A DNA stretch of 64,000 bases from JBIQKZ01 sp044464765 (GTDB taxonomy: Bacteria; Pseudomonadota; Gammaproteobacteria; Burkholderiales; Burkholderiaceae_B). Positions 7,082 to 15,649 of this stretch are shown here, piece after piece. Each line of letters starts with the position of its first letter. Position 1 is the first letter of the stretch. The notes below the pieces were generated by a model that ran no database searches, had not been told where the DNA came from, and saw nothing but the letters and a program-made list of their open reading frames with translations. Where the stretch lies: NCBI GenBank assembly GCA_044464765.1, contig JBIQKZ010000015.1:1-64000 (forward strand), given 5' to 3'. The position numbers and the translations under genes were made by a program.

Positions 7082-9541
7082 ATGGCGCCCACTGACCCGC
7101 TCAAGCGCTACAGATCCAAGCGTAATTTCGTCGTCACGTCCGAACCTGAAGGCGGTGGCGCGGCTAACGAAAACAAGCCCATTTTTGTCGTACAAAAACA
7201 TTGGGCGCGCAAACTGCACTACGACTTTCGGCTGGAACTGGCTGGTGTACTGAAAAGCTGGGCCATACCCAAAGGCCCCAGCCTGGATCCAGCGGTTAAA
7301 CGTATGGCCATCCACGTCGAAGATCACCCACTTGCCTACAGCCAATTTGAAGGCCGGATTCCTCAAGGCGAATATGGCGCAGGCGAAGTCCTTCTCTGGG
7401 ACCGAGGCACTTGGGCGCCAGACCAGGCGCCACACAAGGCGTACGCTGCCGGCAAACTGACCTTCACCCTGAACGGCGGAAAGCTTCGGGGCCGCTGGGC
7501 GCTGGTCCGAATGAAAGGCGACGAGACACAGCATAAGACCTGGCTGCTCATCAAGGAAAAAGACAAGTACGCCCGATCCGCTGACGAAGTCAGTAGCGTG
7601 GAAGAACTGCCCGCCACGTTCAAGCCCCAACTTGCCACACTGGCTGATTCATTGCCAGACGCTCCACACGACTGGCTTTACGAGATCAAATTCGATGGCT
7701 ATCGCCTCCTGGCGCGAATAGACGGACGCACGGTTCAGCTTGTGACCCGCAATGGCCATGATTGGACGCACCGTCTACCTGACCTATCGCTGGCTTTGCG
7801 AAAAATGGGTCTGCCGCCCGGTTGGTACGATGGTGAAATCGTCGCACTGAACGACCATGGCTTGCCGGATTTTCAAGCCTTGCAGAATGCATTCGATACC
7901 GCGCAAACAGCTCGTATCCGCTACTATCTGTTCGACCTTCCTTATTTCAACGGAGAAGATGTACGCTCCCTGCCGCTGACGCAGCGGCGCATGTTGCTGG
8001 AGCAGGCCCTGGAACAGGCCTCAATCGACAAAAGCGGCTTGGTGCAGTTCAGCAACGCGTTCGACGCGCCGGCGCGCGATATCCAGGCCACCGCATGCAA
8101 GATGGGCCTGGAAGGCATTATTGCCAAGCGCAAAGATGCTTCGTATGTATCCGGGCGCTCTACTGCCTGGCTTAAGTTGAAATGCGGTTACCGCCAGGAG
8201 TTCGTCATCGGTGGCTATACGGATCCACAAGGCTCCCGTACAGGCATTGGCGCCTTGCTGGTGGGCTTTCATGACGAGCGCGGCGCACTGCGCTACGCGG
8301 GAAAAGTCGGTACGGGATTCAGCAACCGCAGCCTGCAGGCTCTTAGCAAGCAATTGGCTACGCTGCAAACCGATAACAACCCCTTTGCCGATGACATTCC
8401 TTCCAGACAGACAGCCCACTGGGTGCGCCCGCAACTCCTGGCCGAAGTGTCATTCGCCCAATGGACCAGCAGCGGCCGCATCCGCCACGCGGTCTTTCAT
8501 GGCTTACGCCGGGACAAGCCCACCACTGCAATCACTCGGGACTCCAGCATGCCCAGCAAGAAACCCTCGACCTCAACCAGCGCCACAGGCTCGCCGTCAC
8601 GCAAATCTGTTCGTCAAGGCACTTCGCTGGCACGCAACGACAATGGGGCGGATAGTGCGCTGGGAACACTCAAAGTGACACACCCAGAACGGATTGTTGA
8701 TCCCTCCACAAGCACCTCCAAACTGGAAGTCGTACGCTACTACGCAGAAATCGCCCCGCTGATGATGCCGCACCTTAAGGGCCGCCCCGTCGCGCTGGTG
8801 CGTGCGCCCGAAGGCATTAAAGGCCAGACTTTCTTCCAGAAGCATCTCGAGGCAAGCGGAATCACGGGGGTGCGCACCCTGCCTGTTCGGCTGGATCCGG
8901 GGCACGAACCCTTGCTGGAGGTCGCCACTGAGCGAGGGCTGGCAGCCGCAGCGCAGATGAACGTGCTGGAATTCCATACGTGGAACGCCCTGAAAACACT
9001 GATCGAACGACCCGACAGAATGACGTTCGACCTGGACCCAGGAAAAGGTGTTACGTGGGCCGCCGTCCAGGAAGCCGCCCTCCTCTTGCGCGTCCTGTTG
9101 ACCGAGCTTGCGCTGGAACCGCTTATCAAGACCAGCGGGGGCAAAGGGTTGCATATTGTCGTTCCCCTGAAGCGGGGCCACGACTGGGACACTGTGAAAG
9201 GCGTGTCCCGGGCAATTGTGCAGCACTTGGCCAAGACCTTTCCCAAGCGGTTTGCCGCCAAAAGCGGGCCCCGCAATCGTGTGGGCAAGATTTACGTCGA
9301 CTACTTGCGCAATGGTCGGGGCGCCACCACCGTCGCAGCCTGGTCTTTGCGCGCACGCCCCGGCATGGGTATTTCAGTGCCGATCCATTGGGATGAAGTC
9401 GAACACATTCCCAGCGCCACGCATTGGCATCTCGGCAATATCCACGAACGGATCGACGTGGGCAACGCTCCCTGGGTAGACGCCGCTTCCGCCACGACGC
9501 TGACGCAGGCAATGAAAATACTGAAGTACAAGCGCGGCTAG
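7082..9541 (+). CDS. ligD: Multifunctional DNA ligase D (PE-LIG-POL)
   Basis: Non-homologous end-joining ligase of 819 aa with three domains in the Pseudomonas order. The 3'-phosphoesterase domain (about 1-165) keeps the metal and phosphate set His40, His46, Asp48, Arg50 and His82. The ATP-dependent ligase domain (about 185-490) has the nucleotidyl lysine Lys203 in EIKFDGYR and the later motif EGIIAKR. A poorly conserved Ser/Thr/Arg-rich linker follows. The archaeo-eukaryotic primase-type polymerase (about 535-819) has the DLDPG metal motif and SGGKGLHIVVPL. It would clean, fill and seal ends held by Ku. The ATG lies 5 bases after the ku stop, with GAAACGGT as a weak ribosome site, consistent with coupling. 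Confidence 0.97.
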   Translation: MAPTDPLKRYRSKRNFVVTSEPEGGGAANENKPIFVVQKHWARKLHYDFRLELAGVLKSWAIPKGPSLDPAVKRMAIHVEDHPLAYSQFEGRIPQGEYGAGEVLLWDRGTWAPDQAPHKAYAAGKLTFTLNGGKLRGRWALVRMKGDETQHKTWLLIKEKDKYARSADEVSSVEELPATFKPQLATLADSLPDAPHDWLYEIKFDGYRLLARIDGRTVQLVTRNGHDWTHRLPDLSLALRKMGLPPGWYDGEIVALNDHGLPDFQALQNAFDTAQTARIRYYLFDLPYFNGEDVRSLPLTQRRMLLEQALEQASIDKSGLVQFSNAFDAPARDIQATACKMGLEGIIAKRKDASYVSGRSTAWLKLKCGYRQEFVIGGYTDPQGSRTGIGALLVGFHDERGALRYAGKVGTGFSNRSLQALSKQLATLQTDNNPFADDIPSRQTAHWVRPQLLAEVSFAQWTSSGRIRHAVFHGLRRDKPTTAITRDSSMPSKKPSTSTSATGSPSRKSVRQGTSLARNDNGADSALGTLKVTHPERIVDPSTSTSKLEVVRYYAEIAPLMMPHLKGRPVALVRAPEGIKGQTFFQKHLEASGITGVRTLPVRLDPGHEPLLEVATERGLAAAAQMNVLEFHTWNALKTLIERPDRMTFDLDPGKGVTWAAVQEAALLLRVLLTELALEPLIKTSGGKGLHIVVPLKRGHDWDTVKGVSRAIVQHLAKTFPKRFAAKSGPRNRVGKIYVDYLRNGRGATTVAAWSLRARPGMGISVPIHWDEVEHIPSATHWHLGNIHERIDVGNAPWVDAASATTLTQAMKILKYKRG

Positions 9542-9582
9542 CTGCGCATCCAGGGCCCTCACCCTGCGCTGTCCAACAACAC

Positions 9583-9597
9583 AGGCGGGTTTCGCCT
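9583..9597 (+). other. Short hairpin after ligD
   Basis: AGGCG and CGCCT flank a five-base loop, followed by AGGTTTAT. It is the only stem in the 155-base space between ligD and the glcF-like gene and may be a weak terminator. No real T-run follows. Confidence 0.3.
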
Positions 9598-9696
9598 AGG
9601 TTTATGCGCATTTGACCAAGACAGAAGGCCTCCTGTTTCCGATACTGTCAGGTGTTATGACACGACCAGACACACCGGTCAGGAAACCATCGACCC

Positions 9697-11118
9697 ATGA
9701 AAACGAATTTTTCGGAAGCCCAGTTGGCCGATCCGGCGATCGCACAGGCCGACGCAATACTTGGCACATGCCAGCATTTTGGATTCTGTACATCGGGCTG
9801 TCCGACCTACGTGCTTTTGCACGACGAAAACGATGGCACGCGAGGCCGCATTGACCTGATCAAGGAAATGCTGGAATCCGATGCGCCACCCACCCCTAAA
9901 ACCGTCGGACACATCGACCGCTGCCTGTCCTGCATGTCCTGCATGACGACCTGCGCCGTCAAGGTCGATTACCTTCATCTGGTGGATATTGCTCGCGCGC
10001 ATATCGAAGAAAACTATAAGCGCCCCTTGCCGGAACGGTTCATCCGTAATGCACTGGCTTACATCCTGCCCCGGCCCGCCCTGTTCCGGGCGGCATTAGG
10101 CGTTGGCCGGATAGGCGTAAAAGCACGACGCCTGGTGCCTGCGTCGATGCGTCACTACCTGGACATCATTCCGGCTCGGCCAGCACCGCAGCAACGCCTG
10201 GCCACGCCCGCAAACCTTACATGCTATCCGGCCCAGGGAGAACGTAAATGGCGGGTTGCCCTACTTGCCGGTTGCGTACAACCCATGCTGTCGCCGAATA
10301 TCAATGCCGCGACCATCCGTGTGCTGAACCAGGCTGGCTGTGAAGTCATCATCCCCGCCTCGGCAGGTTGCTGTGGTTCACTGACCTTGCACATGGGCAA
10401 ACAAGGGGCGGCCAAGGCTTCGGCGATAAAGAATGTACAAGCCTGGGTGCGGGAAATGGATGGCGAAGGCCTGGACGCCATATTGGTCAATGCATCAGGT
10501 TGCGGCTCAACCGTCAAAGACTATGCCCACCTGTTAGCGCAAGAAAGCGACCATATAGAGCCGGCTCGCCGGGTCGCTCAGATCGCCATGGACATCAGCG
10601 AATGGCTGGGCAAGATCGATCTACCAGCGCCGTCCACCCCAAAAAGATTCCGCGTAGCCTATCACGACGCCTGTTCGCTACGAAACGTACAGAAAGTGAC
10701 CCAGCCGCCCCGCCGCCTGCTGAGCAAGGCGGGCTTTCAGGTGGCGGATATCCCCGAAGCGCATTTTTGTTGTGGTTCGGCGGGCACCTACAACTTGCTC
10801 CAGCCTGAATTGGCCCGCCAGCTTGGCCAACGCAAGGCGGAAAACATCCAACGTGTCGCGCCGCAGATCATCGCAGCAGGCAATATTGGCTGCATCACGC
10901 AAATCCACCTGTATGAAAAAACGCCCATTGTCCATACCATCGAGCTGTTGGACTGGGCCTATGGCGGCCCCTGTCCGCCCGCGCTCGAGGGCGTCGAGCT
11001 GACCGAGCTTGCAGAGCCATCCGGGCAGAGCGCAAGCACATCCATTCAGGAACAACCCATTTTCATTTCCAAGCCTGACACCGGATCCCAAGGCAACGAC
11101 GACGTCGGCGTCTGGTAA
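9697..11118 (+). CDS. GlcF-like iron-sulfur oxidoreductase subunit
   Basis: Fe-S subunit (473 aa) related to glycolate oxidase GlcF. It would pass electrons from a flavoprotein subunit to the membrane quinone pool. It has two N-terminal ferredoxin motifs and two CCG domains (AGCCGSLTLHMG, FCCGSAGTYN). The second ferredoxin motif is complete: Cys76, 79, 82 and 86. The first reads CQHFGFCTSGC: Cys25, 31 and 35 are present, but the expected second cysteine is Phe28. Homology with E. coli GlcF ends near residue 425; a Ser/Gln/Pro-rich tail of about 45 residues follows. CAGGAAA precedes the ATG. The stop lies 34 bases before the flavoprotein gene, so they form one operon and probably one complex. 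True substrate is unknown. Confidence 0.85.
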   Translation: MKTNFSEAQLADPAIAQADAILGTCQHFGFCTSGCPTYVLLHDENDGTRGRIDLIKEMLESDAPPTPKTVGHIDRCLSCMSCMTTCAVKVDYLHLVDIARAHIEENYKRPLPERFIRNALAYILPRPALFRAALGVGRIGVKARRLVPASMRHYLDIIPARPAPQQRLATPANLTCYPAQGERKWRVALLAGCVQPMLSPNINAATIRVLNQAGCEVIIPASAGCCGSLTLHMGKQGAAKASAIKNVQAWVREMDGEGLDAILVNASGCGSTVKDYAHLLAQESDHIEPARRVAQIAMDISEWLGKIDLPAPSTPKRFRVAYHDACSLRNVQKVTQPPRRLLSKAGFQVADIPEAHFCCGSAGTYNLLQPELARQLGQRKAENIQRVAPQIIAAGNIGCITQIHLYEKTPIVHTIELLDWAYGGPCPPALEGVELTELAEPSGQSASTSIQEQPIFISKPDTGSQGNDDVGVW

Positions 11119-11152
11119 GCCGGCCAACCAACAACACTGGAGGAGAAACCTC

Positions 11153-12679
11153 ATGAATCAAGACCTGAAGCAATTCCTGAGCGACGTGGCAGACACGCTA
11201 GGCGAGAAGTGGGTAGACACGCGTCCCGAGACGCTGGCCCGCTATGGCGAACACACCCTTCCCGAACCGCCGCGCCCACCCGCCGCTGTCCTGTTCCCCG
11301 AGTCGACTGAACAAGTGCAAAAAATTGTTCTTGCCGCCAATAAATATAAAGTCGCGCTTTATCCCATCAGTACGGGAAACAACATCGGCCTCGGTTCACG
11401 CGCGCCGTCGAAATCCGGCCAGGTCGTACTGGACCTGGGCTATCGCATGAACCGCATCCTGGAAGTCAATGAAGAAACCTGCTTTGCCGAGCTGGAGCCT
11501 GGGGTGAGCTTTCAAATGCTGCACGATGAACTGAGCCGCCGGGGCGACAAACTGATGGTGTCGGCGACCTCGGGTCCGCCGCATGGCGGCATCCTGGGCA
11601 ATGCCATGGACAGGGGCGCCGGCTATGGCCCTTATTTCGACCACTTCGGCATGTTGTGCGGCATGGAGGTCGTGCTGGGCAATGGCGACATCATCCGTAC
11701 CGGCGACGGCAGCCTGGACACCGACAACCTGCTGAACTGGCATGTATCCAAGTTCACCTTCGGGCCTGCGTTGGACGGCTTGTTCGCCCAGTCCAACTAC
11801 GGCATCGTCACCCGAGTGGGCATCTGGCTGATGCCGCGTCCGCCCGTCTCGCAGTCCTTCCACTTTGTCTTTCCCGATGACGACGATATCGAACAGATCA
11901 TCGATCTATGTCGGCCGCTCAAGCTAAGCAATTTTGTGCCTTCCCTGTTCCGGATATCGAACGATCTTTATGCCATGGCCCCCCATGCGCAAAATTTTGA
12001 GTATCTACAAGGCAGCAAGGAAAGTTTTTCCCTGGAAGGCCGCCGCAAGCTTCAGGCGGAAAACAGGCTCGGCGCATGGCAAGTATCCGGCATGTTCTAT
12101 GGCGCATCAGCCGAGGCCATCGCGCCCTTGATCCAGCGCGTGCGTGGCCACTTTGAACGCAGCGGCAAGGCAACCTACATTAGCCATGAAGAAGCCCTTG
12201 AGATGCCCGCGCTGCATATGGCAATTGATGCCATGAACGGCAAACCGAGCGCCGAGGAATTGGGCATGTTGCAGTGGCGCCCCGGCAGCGGAAACTCCTG
12301 GTTCCTGCCGGGCACCCCGATGGTCGGCCGGCAAGCGCTTGAGCTGGACCGCCTGGGGCGCAGCATTTACGCCAAGCATGGCATGGACTACACCATCATG
12401 CACGTCGCATCGGCCCGCTTTGCGCGAGGATTGCACGTTCTGGTCTGGAACAAAGACGACGCCGATGAGAATGCACGGGCCGATGCCTGCTATCGCGAAC
12501 TGACCGAGGAATTCGCCAAGCGTGGCGTCGGAGTGGGCCGTGCACCCACCGACTACCACGATCTGCACATGGGTCTGGCCCTGCCATCGCTGCAAAATGC
12601 CTACCGCTCCCTGAAAAAGGCGCTGGATCCGAATGGCGTGCTTAGCCCCGGGAAATACGGCATCGACGCCGACTCATGA
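11153..12679 (+). CDS. FAD-linked oxidase of the VAO/4-cresol dehydrogenase family
   Basis: Flavoprotein of 508 aa with the VAO/PCMH fold. The FAD domain shows PISTGNNIGLGS (71-82), VVLDLGYRMNRIL, and GNAMDRGAGYGPYFDHFGM (149-167). The closing part, DPNGVLSPGKYGID, is also typical. As I remember 4-cresol dehydrogenase PchF, its flavin-bonding Tyr384 aligns with Leu373 here (GMLQWRPGSGN). The catalytic Tyr-Arg pair aligns with Gly462-Arg463. FAD is therefore probably non-covalent and the substrate not a simple 4-alkylphenol. PchF normally hands electrons to a cytochrome, but here the neighbour is a GlcF-like protein. GGAGGAG at 11139-11145 supports this start. The 3' end overlaps the convergent AraC gene by 6 bases. 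Confidence 0.85.
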   Translation: MNQDLKQFLSDVADTLGEKWVDTRPETLARYGEHTLPEPPRPPAAVLFPESTEQVQKIVLAANKYKVALYPISTGNNIGLGSRAPSKSGQVVLDLGYRMNRILEVNEETCFAELEPGVSFQMLHDELSRRGDKLMVSATSGPPHGGILGNAMDRGAGYGPYFDHFGMLCGMEVVLGNGDIIRTGDGSLDTDNLLNWHVSKFTFGPALDGLFAQSNYGIVTRVGIWLMPRPPVSQSFHFVFPDDDDIEQIIDLCRPLKLSNFVPSLFRISNDLYAMAPHAQNFEYLQGSKESFSLEGRRKLQAENRLGAWQVSGMFYGASAEAIAPLIQRVRGHFERSGKATYISHEEALEMPALHMAIDAMNGKPSAEELGMLQWRPGSGNSWFLPGTPMVGRQALELDRLGRSIYAKHGMDYTIMHVASARFARGLHVLVWNKDDADENARADACYRELTEEFAKRGVGVGRAPTDYHDLHMGLALPSLQNAYRSLKKALDPNGVLSPGKYGIDADS

Positions 12680-13612
12680 GACCAGAGACAAGCGGTAATC
12701 GGTCGGGCTCATGCCGAACTGCTTTTTGAAGAGGCGATTGAAATGGGAAATGTCGTTGAACCCGCTGTGGTAGGCGACATCTGAAATCGATAAAGCCGCC
12801 GCCGGATGCAGCTTGCGGGCGGCGGATTGCAGCCTCTCTTGGGTAATGACCCTGGTGAACTGCATGTCCATTTCGTGCAAAACTTTTTGCAACAGGCGCG
12901 CCGACATGCCCAGTTGCCCCGCCGCGAGTTCAAGCGTGATGCCAGGGTCGCACGCCACGCGCTGCAAATGCTGCAGAACGGCGCGCTGCCTAAGCGTTTT
13001 GGAATCAATCTGCCCGGCTCCTGCCTGCGTTGCCAGTACGCTCAGCAAATTGCAGGTGTGCTCTGCCAGTAACGGGATGTCCTCGGCCTGCAAGGTATTG
13101 GATGTGCTGGAGATTTCCGACAGATAGCACTGCAGGATATCGGCCAGCGGGCCGCGAGGCGTAAAGTCCAGAGCATGGCGGCTTACCAATCCGGGCAGGC
13201 TTTCTTCCACGACTTTGGCAGGCAACTTGGCGACCATACGTTTCACCTCGCCGGCAAAGGACACCAGCATAGGGCGTCGGCTATCGATAACGGCGATGCT
13301 GCCTGGCACAAGATGGATGTTTGATCCGGGCAATTCGATGTGGGCTTCACCTTCAAGCTGCCAGCTAAGCAGGTAACCGGCATAACCGCTATCGGCATAA
13401 GTTTCCCGGCCGTTCTGAATATGATGCGGCTTGCTCCAGAATCTTGCGCAACTAATGTCGCCATAACGTCGCCCCGAGATATGCGCGGAAAACTCCCCCG
13501 CCGCCACATTCTTGACCTGGACGTTATGAATGACCTTGCAAACAACATCCTGCCACACATCGCGGCAATGGCTGTCCGGTCGTATGTCGGTGGAAAGCTC
13601 AACGATTTCCAT
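12674..13612 (-). CDS. AraC-family transcriptional regulator
   Basis: DNA-binding regulator of 312 aa. Residues 1-190 or so resemble the cupin-like AraC_binding_2 sensor found in FeaR/NimR-type activators (VAAGEFSAHISGRRYGDISCARFWS). The last 100 residues carry the paired helix-turn-helix (LELAAGQLGMSARLLQKVL, then ISDVAYHSGFNDISHFNRLFKKQFGMSP). I start at 13612 because GGAGCAAGGT lies just upstream and the GntR gene ends 26 bases before. A longer reading frame would run far into that gene. It is the second gene of a gntR-araC operon between two putative catabolic operons and overlaps the flavoprotein gene tail to tail. Role inferred: activator of one or both operons. Confidence 0.9.
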   Translation of the reverse strand: MEIVELSTDIRPDSHCRDVWQDVVCKVIHNVQVKNVAAGEFSAHISGRRYGDISCARFWSKPHHIQNGRETYADSGYAGYLLSWQLEGEAHIELPGSNIHLVPGSIAVIDSRRPMLVSFAGEVKRMVAKLPAKVVEESLPGLVSRHALDFTPRGPLADILQCYLSEISSTSNTLQAEDIPLLAEHTCNLLSVLATQAGAGQIDSKTLRQRAVLQHLQRVACDPGITLELAAGQLGMSARLLQKVLHEMDMQFTRVITQERLQSAARKLHPAAALSISDVAYHSGFNDISHFNRLFKKQFGMSPTDYRLSLVS

Positions 13613-13638
13613 ACCTTGCTCCGAATAGTCTGAAGGGC

Positions 13639-14322
13639 CTACAACCTGAGCGCTTCCTTTAAAGGCATTATCGGCTTCTGGACCTTCTGACGCAAACAAT
13701 AGTCCTCCAGCTCGCGATAGTGCTCCATAAGCAGAGCCTTGGCTTGCTTGATCTGCCCTTCTTCGATTAGATCGACGAGCTTGGCATGCTCGGAGCAAAG
13801 ATGCTGCTGATCAAATGTCTCGTGATACTGTGACGTTATCAGGCGTTCCATCGCGGTCAGCCGCCCATGCACATCATTAAGCACACGGTTGTGGGCAAGA
13901 CGCACCAGCAACACATGGAAATCGGGCGCCAACCGGAACTCCAGATCGGCATCCCGCTGAGCATGTGCTCTTTCCTGCGCCTGAAGATGCTGACGCAGCT
14001 TGGAAATGTCGAAACTATTGGCCGCCCTTCCAAGTTTATCCAGAACGGAACATTCAATCATCGCCAGCGCCTCGAAAGTCTCGCGCACTTCCAGGTCGCT
14101 CATGGTCGTGATGTAAGCCCCTCGGTTGTGCTCGATGGTAACAAGTTTGTCTTGCGCCAGCCGGATCAACGCCTGGCGCACCGTTGTACGCCCCACTCCG
14201 AACAACTCTCCCAATTCGACCTCGTTCAGCTTCGTTCCTGGAATAAGGCGCTGAGCCAATACGGCTTCGGTGAGGACATCAACAATACGCTCGGTGGGAG
14301 TGCGCGACGATAGGCTCGACAT
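13639..14322 (-). CDS. GntR-family regulator, FadR (FCD) subfamily
   Basis: Predicted repressor of 227 aa. The winged helix-turn-helix occupies residues 10-75 (TKLNEVELGELFGVGRTTVRQALIRLAQDKLV). The all-helical FCD effector domain follows, with DFHVLLVRLAHN and SEHAKLV carrying the histidines that usually bind a metal with a carboxylate ligand. Such proteins respond to small organic acids or catabolic intermediates. The gene is transcribed away from the Rieske operon and shares a 136-base control region with it. That region holds a strong dyad over the Rieske promoter, the likely binding site. Confidence 0.92.
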   Translation of the reverse strand: MSSLSSRTPTERIVDVLTEAVLAQRLIPGTKLNEVELGELFGVGRTTVRQALIRLAQDKLVTIEHNRGAYITTMSDLEVRETFEALAMIECSVLDKLGRAANSFDISKLRQHLQAQERAHAQRDADLEFRLAPDFHVLLVRLAHNRVLNDVHGRLTAMERLITSQYHETFDQQHLCSEHAKLVDLIEEGQIKQAKALLMEHYRELEDYCLRQKVQKPIMPLKEALRL

Positions 14323-14379
14323 GGTTCGATCTTAAAAAAGTTGAATGATAACCTGCGGTTAGGAAAACCCTTCAAAAAG

Positions 14380-14425
14380 GTTGACTAAGTCTTAATATTG
14401 CATACAATAACTTAATAACGTCAAC
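14380..14425. promoter_or_regulatory. Composite dyad operator over the Rieske-operon promoter
   Basis: Two inverted repeats share one centre (between 14402 and 14403). The outer is GTTGAC (14380-14385) with GTCAAC (14420-14425). The inner is TATTG (14396-14400) with CAATA (14405-14409). The core TTGCATACAA differs at one base from the palindrome TTGTATACAA, a form used by FadR/VanR-type GntR repressors as I recall. The dyad covers the whole core promoter, so a bound protein would block RNA polymerase. The divergent gntR gene is the best candidate; the araC product is the alternative. Confidence 0.6.
14381..14408 (+). promoter_or_regulatory. Sigma-70 promoter of the Rieske operon
   Basis: TTGACT (14381-14386), a 16-base spacer and TACAAT (14403-14408) make a near-consensus promoter 50 bases before the Rieske start codon. 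It lies inside the 46-bp dyad, the usual layout for a repressed catabolic promoter. Confidence 0.65.
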
Positions 14426-14458
14426 AAAATATGCAAATCACGAGCAAAGGAGGTGAAA

Positions 14459-15559
14459 ATGCCATCCACTCCCCTTATTGCAGACAGGACCTATCTACGC
14501 TACTTCTGGCATCCTGTACGCACTGTCAACGAATTCAACCGGGAATCAAACGACGGCGCTCAGCCAATTGCCGTCAAGCTCCTTAACGAAGACATTGTCC
14601 TGGCCAGGTTAAATGGCGAATTTGTGGCGCTACGCGATCGGTGTGCTCACCGCTACGCCAAGTTGTCGAAAGGCCGTATCCAGGCAACAGAGTCCGGCGA
14701 ACGGCTGGAATGCCCCTACCATGGTTGGCAATACGACCCCCAGGGCGCCTGTCGCAAGATCCCGGCATGTCCCGAACTGCCCATTCCCAAGAAAGCCCGC
14801 ACCGACGCTTACGACTGCGAAGTTCGCTATGGCATTGTCTGGGTTCGCCTCGATGCGTCCTACACCACCGACATCCCCGTCTTTACCGATTGGGACACGG
14901 AAGGAATGACCGTGGCGGTGGTCGACTCTTACACTTGGGATACGTCGGCCGAGCGGCGTTGGGAAAACTTCACAGATTTCTCACATTTCGCTTTCGTACA
15001 TCCGGGTACGCTGTATGACCCCGCGTTCTCGCGCCCCCCTCTTGCCCCCATCGACCGGGTCAACGGCGAAATGCGCTTTGCCATCGAACCACCCAAAGAG
15101 ATGGTGGACAACCTTCCCGAGGACTCTCCGCTGGGCTCATTTACGTACCGTGCGTCAATGCCCTACACCATCAACCTGGACATCGCCCTGTACCGCAAGC
15201 CCGGCAGATTCGTCTTATGGACAACCAGTTCGCCCATCGACGAAAGCCACTGCAGGAATTTCATGCTGATCGCCCGGCAAGACGACGGCACTCCCGATCA
15301 ACTTCACATCGATTTCCAGAAACGTGTGCTGGCCGAAGACCAGCCTGTGATTGAGTCGCAATTTCCGTACCAGTTCTGCACCGAAGAACTATCCATGGGA
15401 ACCGATAAGGTCTCCATTCATTACCGCAAGTGGTTGCGGGAGCTCTCCATCGCGGCGCTGGCAGGCAAATCGGAATTCGAAGCTGCGCTTTACACCACCG
15501 TCATTGAATCGCCCGGCGACTCCGCCCGGGCGGATTCCCGGACGGCTGCTCCCGCCTGA
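14459..15559 (+). CDS. Rieske non-heme iron oxygenase, alpha-type subunit
   Basis: Oxygenase of 366 aa. The Rieske [2Fe-2S] motif is Cys62-x-His64 and Cys85-x2-His88 (CAHR, CPYHGW). The mononuclear iron site is the classic N170-x2-D173-x2-H176-x4-H181 (ENFTDFSHFAFVH). The single-subunit look is that of the vanillate demethylase/methylxanthine N-demethylase/PaO group rather than ring dioxygenases with beta subunits. It needs an electron-donating reductase, and none is encoded nearby. Its exact substrate is unknown. The ATG at 14459 sits 5 bases after a perfect AGGAGG; an in-frame GTG at 14453 overlaps that site and is less likely. It heads an operon with a TIM-barrel enzyme and a permease. Confidence 0.9.
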   Translation: MPSTPLIADRTYLRYFWHPVRTVNEFNRESNDGAQPIAVKLLNEDIVLARLNGEFVALRDRCAHRYAKLSKGRIQATESGERLECPYHGWQYDPQGACRKIPACPELPIPKKARTDAYDCEVRYGIVWVRLDASYTTDIPVFTDWDTEGMTVAVVDSYTWDTSAERRWENFTDFSHFAFVHPGTLYDPAFSRPPLAPIDRVNGEMRFAIEPPKEMVDNLPEDSPLGSFTYRASMPYTINLDIALYRKPGRFVLWTTSSPIDESHCRNFMLIARQDDGTPDQLHIDFQKRVLAEDQPVIESQFPYQFCTEELSMGTDKVSIHYRKWLRELSIAALAGKSEFEAALYTTVIESPGDSARADSRTAAPA

Positions 15560-15568
15560 TCCTACAGG

Positions 15569-15586
15569 CCGGCCTACGCGGGCCGG
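15569..15586 (+). other. Intergenic hairpin between the Rieske and TIM-barrel genes
   Basis: CCGGCC and GGCCGG close a six-base loop just after the Rieske stop codon. An A/T-rich stretch follows about 20 bases later. It may adjust relative expression or mRNA stability within the operon; it lacks the T-run of a terminator. Confidence 0.35.
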
Positions 15587-15649
15587 TCCGGCAGCACACG
15601 TTAAATAATAAATAAGTACCAACAGCACCATAACTACAACGGAGACACG

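Noticed and set aside
8597..9226. Minus-strand frame of 209 codons inside ligD
   Set aside because: Lies entirely within the LigD polymerase domain, whose motifs are intact.
14453..14458. GTG start for the Rieske gene, two codons upstream
   Set aside because: It overlaps the Shine-Dalgarno AGGAGG; the ATG at 14459 has ideal spacing.
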